Of a DNA stretch of 64,000 nucleotides, positions 58,076 through 64,000 are shown piece after piece. Positions within the stretch are counted from its first letter, which is position 1, and every line of letters begins with the position of its first letter. The translations under genes were made by a program, and so were the position numbers. Location of the stretch: contig NC_088790.1 in assembly GCF_949628265.1 (NCBI RefSeq), positions 30,198,545-30,262,544 of the forward strand. The letters are read 5' to 3'. The notes under the pieces were generated by a model that was given only the letters and a program-made list of their open reading frames with translations, was not told the origin of the DNA and did not search any database. Origin of the DNA: Cloeon dipterum (lineage: Eukaryota > Arthropoda > Insecta > Ephemeroptera > Baetidae).

Positions 58076-60094
58076 TAATATGTATTTTTCATGAAATGGA
58101 GTTTTGGTCGACTTGATTTTTTTTCATTGTTAAATTTAGTCTTTTGTTGTCGCTCGCCTGGTATATCCCGCTGTTACACCACGCTTTGTACTTGCAGCGC
58201 AAACACATGTTTGTGCTGGCTTGAGAAAACAACCCCGCTGCCCCGTGTTCTTAAAAAGAGCGATCGAAACGATGGATTGCAACTGTAGCGCATCTCCCCC
58301 AAAACCATAATTTTGTGTCCAACTCGTGTTTTTTCAACTTTAAAAATACGAAAAATACATAGCTCTGCTCGTATGGGTCGTACGATCAAAAGTCAATGAT
58401 CGCCAGACTCGCGTGGTAAAATTCTGCGTAAAATAGGCACTCTAGCCAACCCCCAAAAATTGCGGAAAAAAGTGGATTTTTCTGATTTTTTTTTATAAAT
58501 TCTCCTAAGGTGAGGGTGGTTTTGACCTTCTGGCACTTCATTTTACACCATCCCTTAAACGACTGACCGGGTTTGCCGCCGGTCGATGCGGATTTGGCGT
58601 TTTTTTACCCAGGATCATAGGGAAGGAGATTTGCTCGGCGTATTAATTTGGTAAGGAGTAATAAAAATATTAAAATTAAACAAATTTAAACTAAGTAATG
58701 TAATAATAATTGTGAAGAGAAATTTAGAAGATTTAAGGACAAATATATAGCCCGAATTTGCCGGCGGCGACAGAACTTTGACAGAGTTTCGGCGGCCGGA
58801 GGAACACTTTGTGAATATTCGGGAGTTGCTGGCGCAGTTTAAAATCTCACATTGTCTCTGTTTTCTTAAGCCACAATTCGTTTGGCCCCCAACGCGCATT
58901 TCATTCAAAATCAAGGAGAGACCCGCCGCGTCGAAGCACCCTCAACACAATCAGCTACCTGCCCGTCAGCCGCGCGCTCGCGAGCACAAAAGGCATATTT
59001 TTATTACTATCCTTCACGATCATTCGCTTGCATTCCTCCCTTACAATTAGCCAACAATTCGTTTCGTAAGCTCGCTACGTGTGGGCTGCGCACACGATTT
59101 CTCTTTTTTGAACAAATAAACTCCAGAAGTCTCGGCTCTTTGCCGCTTCAGCCTTTTTACTGCAATGTCACGTAAATTCGGACCGCACTCGCACTCCTCA
59201 TATTTATAAATTCAAATCGTCTTCTAAATTTCTCTTCACATAAATTGTAAAAAGTTGAAATAGGTTTAGAATACAAAACAAAATAGTACTAATTAAATTA
59301 GCATTTAAAGAAATATTGAAGATGTATTTTTGTGATGCACTTACACCAAAATATATTTTTAATAATTTTGAAACAGTAGTTTCTCTTTCAACATATTGAT
59401 TATACTGATTTTAAATAGAATATAACTTAAAAAACAACTTAATAATTTACGTGAAGTGCTAGTACAGCATTATCATTTTATAAATTCGGGTCCAGCGTGG
59501 AAAAATTTCGGAGAAAATTTGAGTTTCTTCTGTGGCTAGGTCATTTTTGGATTATTGAAAATTAAAGGAATATTTACTGCACAAAATACAAATAAAATTC
59601 AATTTTCGGCCTATACCAAAAGCGTTTCCTCGCAAGTTCACGCATCAGGATAATGAAACGCGATATTGCCGGGAGCTTTTTTAGAAAATTCATGGGCAGA
59701 TTGGGCCAAGGGAACAATCACGTATAAATTACGGGCCCAGGTGTATTCAAGAACACTAGAAGAATTGAAAAAAAAGAGTTAATTTACCATGTTTGTAGAG
59801 AAAATTTGCTGAGCGCTGGTTTTAACACGTGCTCTGTAGCGGGCTGCAGCTCGGAGTTTGATGCACGTTGCACGGGTGTAGTTGTGAACGCTACATCCCT
59901 TAAGGAGGGTGGCGCTAGCTGGCAGGCTATTAACAGGGTTGCCAAAGGTTAAAGAGGAAGGTTTTTAACTTTAGAGCAAATAATGTAAAAGGAGTTTTTA
60001 TTTTAACGCAGATATATTGGAGAAAATTGAGCATCTCATTCTCATTGTTCTATGGGTCTATCAAATTTCTCCAAAACTATAGAATTTTTCCTGG
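58076..60094. other. Intergenic DNA, no gene supported
   Basis: 58740-59170 is GC-balanced with open frames on the plus strand, but none has recognisable similarity or splice signals. 59180-59480 is AT-rich. A short family E fragment (GAGAAAATTTGAGTTTCTTC type) lies near 59512-59530. Confidence 0.35.
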
Positions 60095-60340
60095 CAGCGG
60101 AGTTCAAATTCGTGTGGCGCGTAGGTATGGCGCGAAAAAAGGGTGTCACGTGAAAATGCGCGAAAAGAAGCAAGTTTTGGTCATTTTTGTGATTTAACTA
60201 ATTGTGTCTTTTTTGGATCGAAAAAACAAACTCTTGGCACTCGTACGGCAATCCAAAGAGAGCTTTTTCTTTCCCACATTCAGACGCCATCTTGGATCTG
60301 CGCAGTGCGAACCAATTCTATCGCACATCTGGCCCCGCTG
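60095..60340 (+). mobile_element. hAT-like MITE, family B, copy 4, with perfect 8-bp target duplication
   Basis: A 246-bp copy with CAGCGGAGTTCAAAT and CATCTGGCCCCGCTG at its edges, flanked by TTTCCTGG at 60087-60094 and 60341-60348. The interior matches 45047-45290 (AACTAATTGTGTCTTTT, AGACGCCATCTTGGATCTGC). Confidence 0.85.
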
Positions 60341-60348
60341 TTTCCTGG

Positions 60349-62276
60349 CTCATCCTCTACAGTTCGTGGCGAACCTAATAAACAAAAAAGGTTTTTTTCT
60401 GTACCAATGATTTTGAATGGAATTCTCTTTAAATTTATTTTCATGTGGTTGTACTTTCCTCAAACTATTCCCCTATATTAATTTTAACATACCAAGTAAA
60501 AATGTTTTTACAAAAATTAAAATGTGATTTAATTTTGTCCATATATCTTTTTTATTATTTTGTTACCTACCGAAGATTATTCCGGAAATTGTTGGAAAAT
60601 ATTTTTCTGTGTGGAAAGAATGGCCCAAATAATTTGCAGTGTTCTGAAAATGCCGGCTTTTGTAAAACAATTTCGACCAAGTCTAATGAGCCAAAAATGG
60701 GCCGAAATTAGGTTCCCTTCAACTGGAATATGTAAAGTACGAAGAAAATTGTTTCACCTGAAATATCATGATTTTCAAAATTTTTCATTTTCATTTTTTT
60801 TTTTTGCTCTTTTTATCCCTGTCCTCTCGGACCGGGAAGGGCGCGCACTGCACTGGCACGAATGCTGAATTCCGAGTGCGAATAACACCGCGAACGGATA
60901 ACATGGGCGCACCAGGCCGCACATTTCAGGGACCCAGCCCACTGAAGGGCCACTTGCCTACGCACCGAGCACTGCATTGAAACGCTAGACATTCGTCCCG
61001 TGAAGCCAAATCACGCATGCTGGAAAGGTGCAAAGCAGCCCGTTGAGCAATTTGAGCATTTCGAGTCACTAAACTAACCACTTTTTGCCATCTCTGACGC
61101 ATTGGTTGGCCAGTATTAGATCTCCCAACTGCTCAATAAACTCCCATTGCTTTGACACTCCTGAGAATGACTTAACAATGCGAGCCAACGGCTGGTAAAG
61201 TTATTAAAAGAATTTAAAAATTATCAAGATTATAAAGCTGCATTTAATTTTTCAACGCTTTTATTTATTGAAGCTCGTTTTGTGCCTTAAAATTCAACTA
61301 ATTTCAAAAACGCCAATTTTATCCTGGCGAAAATTGCTTGGTTTCATCCGGCAAAAGCCGGCTGGCAAAAATTGCGAACACTGATAATTGGACGAGTGCA
61401 TGCAGCGTGCACGTCGTATAAACATGTCAGGAAAGTAAAAATAAAGGCTTAAAAATATTTTTAACTTGTCCGAATATCATTCTAAATTTTTCAAATCTAT
61501 TGACATTTACAAAACTATCTCTTTCAGGCCAATTAAAAACGTGCGATGATTAAAATTATAAAATTTCCTTAATTAGAGGTACCTTTAAACGTACTTCATT
61601 AAAACATCTGTTATTTTTTCATAGCAAAATTTGCCATATTTACTAAGTTTTCAGGCTTCTAAAGCAGGACGAAGGGTTGTGTAAGAGATTTTTCTGGAGG
61701 AAATATTGATTTTCTTATCCAGTCAACCTTTTTAAAAAAATTATTATCTCCAACGACCGAGAAACAGTAAAATGGCACCTAAAATTCAATTTATTAAATC
61801 AAGGTGGCATAATATATAATTAAAAAGCTTGTTGCAAATTTTTTGGTTTGATAAAAAATATCATGTTCCGTGTGTTGAATTGCGTGGGTTGAATGAACAC
61901 TTTTAAATAGCAAGGATCGCAGATTGTGATTAAGCAAATAAATTGCATCAGTGAATTTGTTGCCTCTTCATAACAGGCGATTTAATATCTTCATTTTCTT
62001 TCTCTTTATTATTTTGCAAATGAGGAACGTTTGTGATTCGTTCTCGAGAATTAAAAATCTCGAAGCCGCCAGCAGCGTGTGTCTAACCAGGCATAAAGAG
62101 TAATTATTAGATTTATTTTCCAGAGTAAGTACGTTTAACTTGAGGTGGATAAGCCACCTCTCTAAATTAGAAATAACAAATTCTTAATTGAAGGATAAAT
62201 CAGTAAAATGAAAATCAGTTTCGATTATATTTTCAGTCGTGGATCCGTTTCCAAGGTTTAATTAGAAGATCCATTT
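60349..62276. other. Intergenic DNA upstream of RpS2's 3' end, no gene supported
   Basis: 60820-61200 is GC-balanced but has no exon I can support. The rest is AT-rich. A T-rich run at 60791-60806 could destabilise assembly locally. Confidence 0.35.
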
Positions 62277-62282
62277 TTTATT
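62277..62282 (-). terminator. RpS2 polyadenylation signal abutting the stop codon
   Basis: Minus-strand AATAAA begins directly after the TAA stop (62283-62285), giving an extremely short 3' UTR, as often seen in ribosomal protein genes. Confidence 0.5.
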
Positions 62283-63725
<1,443 letters not shown>

Positions 63726-64000
63726 TTTGATTGGCATGCAAACTTGAGCGGATTTCATTGCAAATTTATTTGGCAAACAGTGAAAATTTTATCTAAATCT
63801 TTTAACTTTAATCAAAATTTGCACATATTTTAGTCCGCTTTTTCTAAAAAGTGTAGATAGATAGATTTATGCATTTTCCCACCAAAAATTAATTAAATTT
63901 TGAATGAAGTCAGAGATGAATCTGTAGGGTACCTACATTCCGTCAAACAATGACCATTCTGCAACACACAAATTCACACAACAGACAAATCACATTGTTT
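63726..64000. other. Window end, no gene seen
   Basis: AT-rich DNA with a short (TAGA)n at 63855-63867. No RpS2 exon is recognisable here. Confidence 0.4.

Overview
The window is nuclear DNA from an arthropod, most likely an insect. Protein-coding exons are split by GT-AG introns, many of them only 50-60 bp. Intergenic and intronic DNA is AT-rich and studded with short non-autonomous transposons. The recognisable proteins (Calypso/BAP1, NTAQ1/tungus, LDLRAP1/ARH, ribosomal protein S2) are standard animal genes. I cannot name the species from sequence alone.

Layout. At 268-4151 (+) lies a complete ten-exon calypso gene (Polycomb H2A deubiquitinase). At 5115-5744 (+) lies an intronless, GC-rich CDS for the N-terminal glutamine amidohydrolase NTAQ1. 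From 10158 to 47010 (-) lies an LDLRAP1/ARH-type endocytic adaptor gene: exon 1 is at 46965-47010 and exons 2-7 occur twice, because 9745-21117 is repeated as a direct tandem copy at 21118-32490. The unit is 11,373 bp, has no length difference, and shows no base difference wherever I compared it. The remaining 14 kb of intron 1 (32491-46964) holds mobile-element remnants, GC-richer islands that look regulatory, and one orphan exon with good splice sites at 43354-43520 (+). After a gene-poor stretch (47.2-53.7 kb) comes a compact cluster of hairpins at 53762-53890 that may be a structured RNA. It is followed by most of a leucine-rich-repeat gene at 54137-56306 (-). At 62283-63277 (-) lies the 3' half of RpS2; its homology stops about 7 bp from the edge of a dispersed repeat.

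Repeats. Five non-autonomous families can be assembled by eye: a hAT-like MITE (two of four copies with perfect 8-bp target duplications), a foldback family bounded by TTAA, a foldback family whose arms carry a CTCF-like motif, a roughly 330-430 bp family that also carries a CTCF-like motif, and a 300-440 bp unclassified family with at least ten copies. Several contain strong matches to known transcription-factor motifs (CTCF, NRF1/Ewg, PHO/YY1). I found no tRNA, rRNA or CRISPR array.

The most notable items are the tandem duplication that gives LDLRAP1 one first exon but two sets of downstream exons, the motif-carrying transposon arms, the hairpin cluster at 53.8 kb, and the RpS2/repeat junction. 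The duplication and the RpS2 break could be real or assembly errors; reads would decide.
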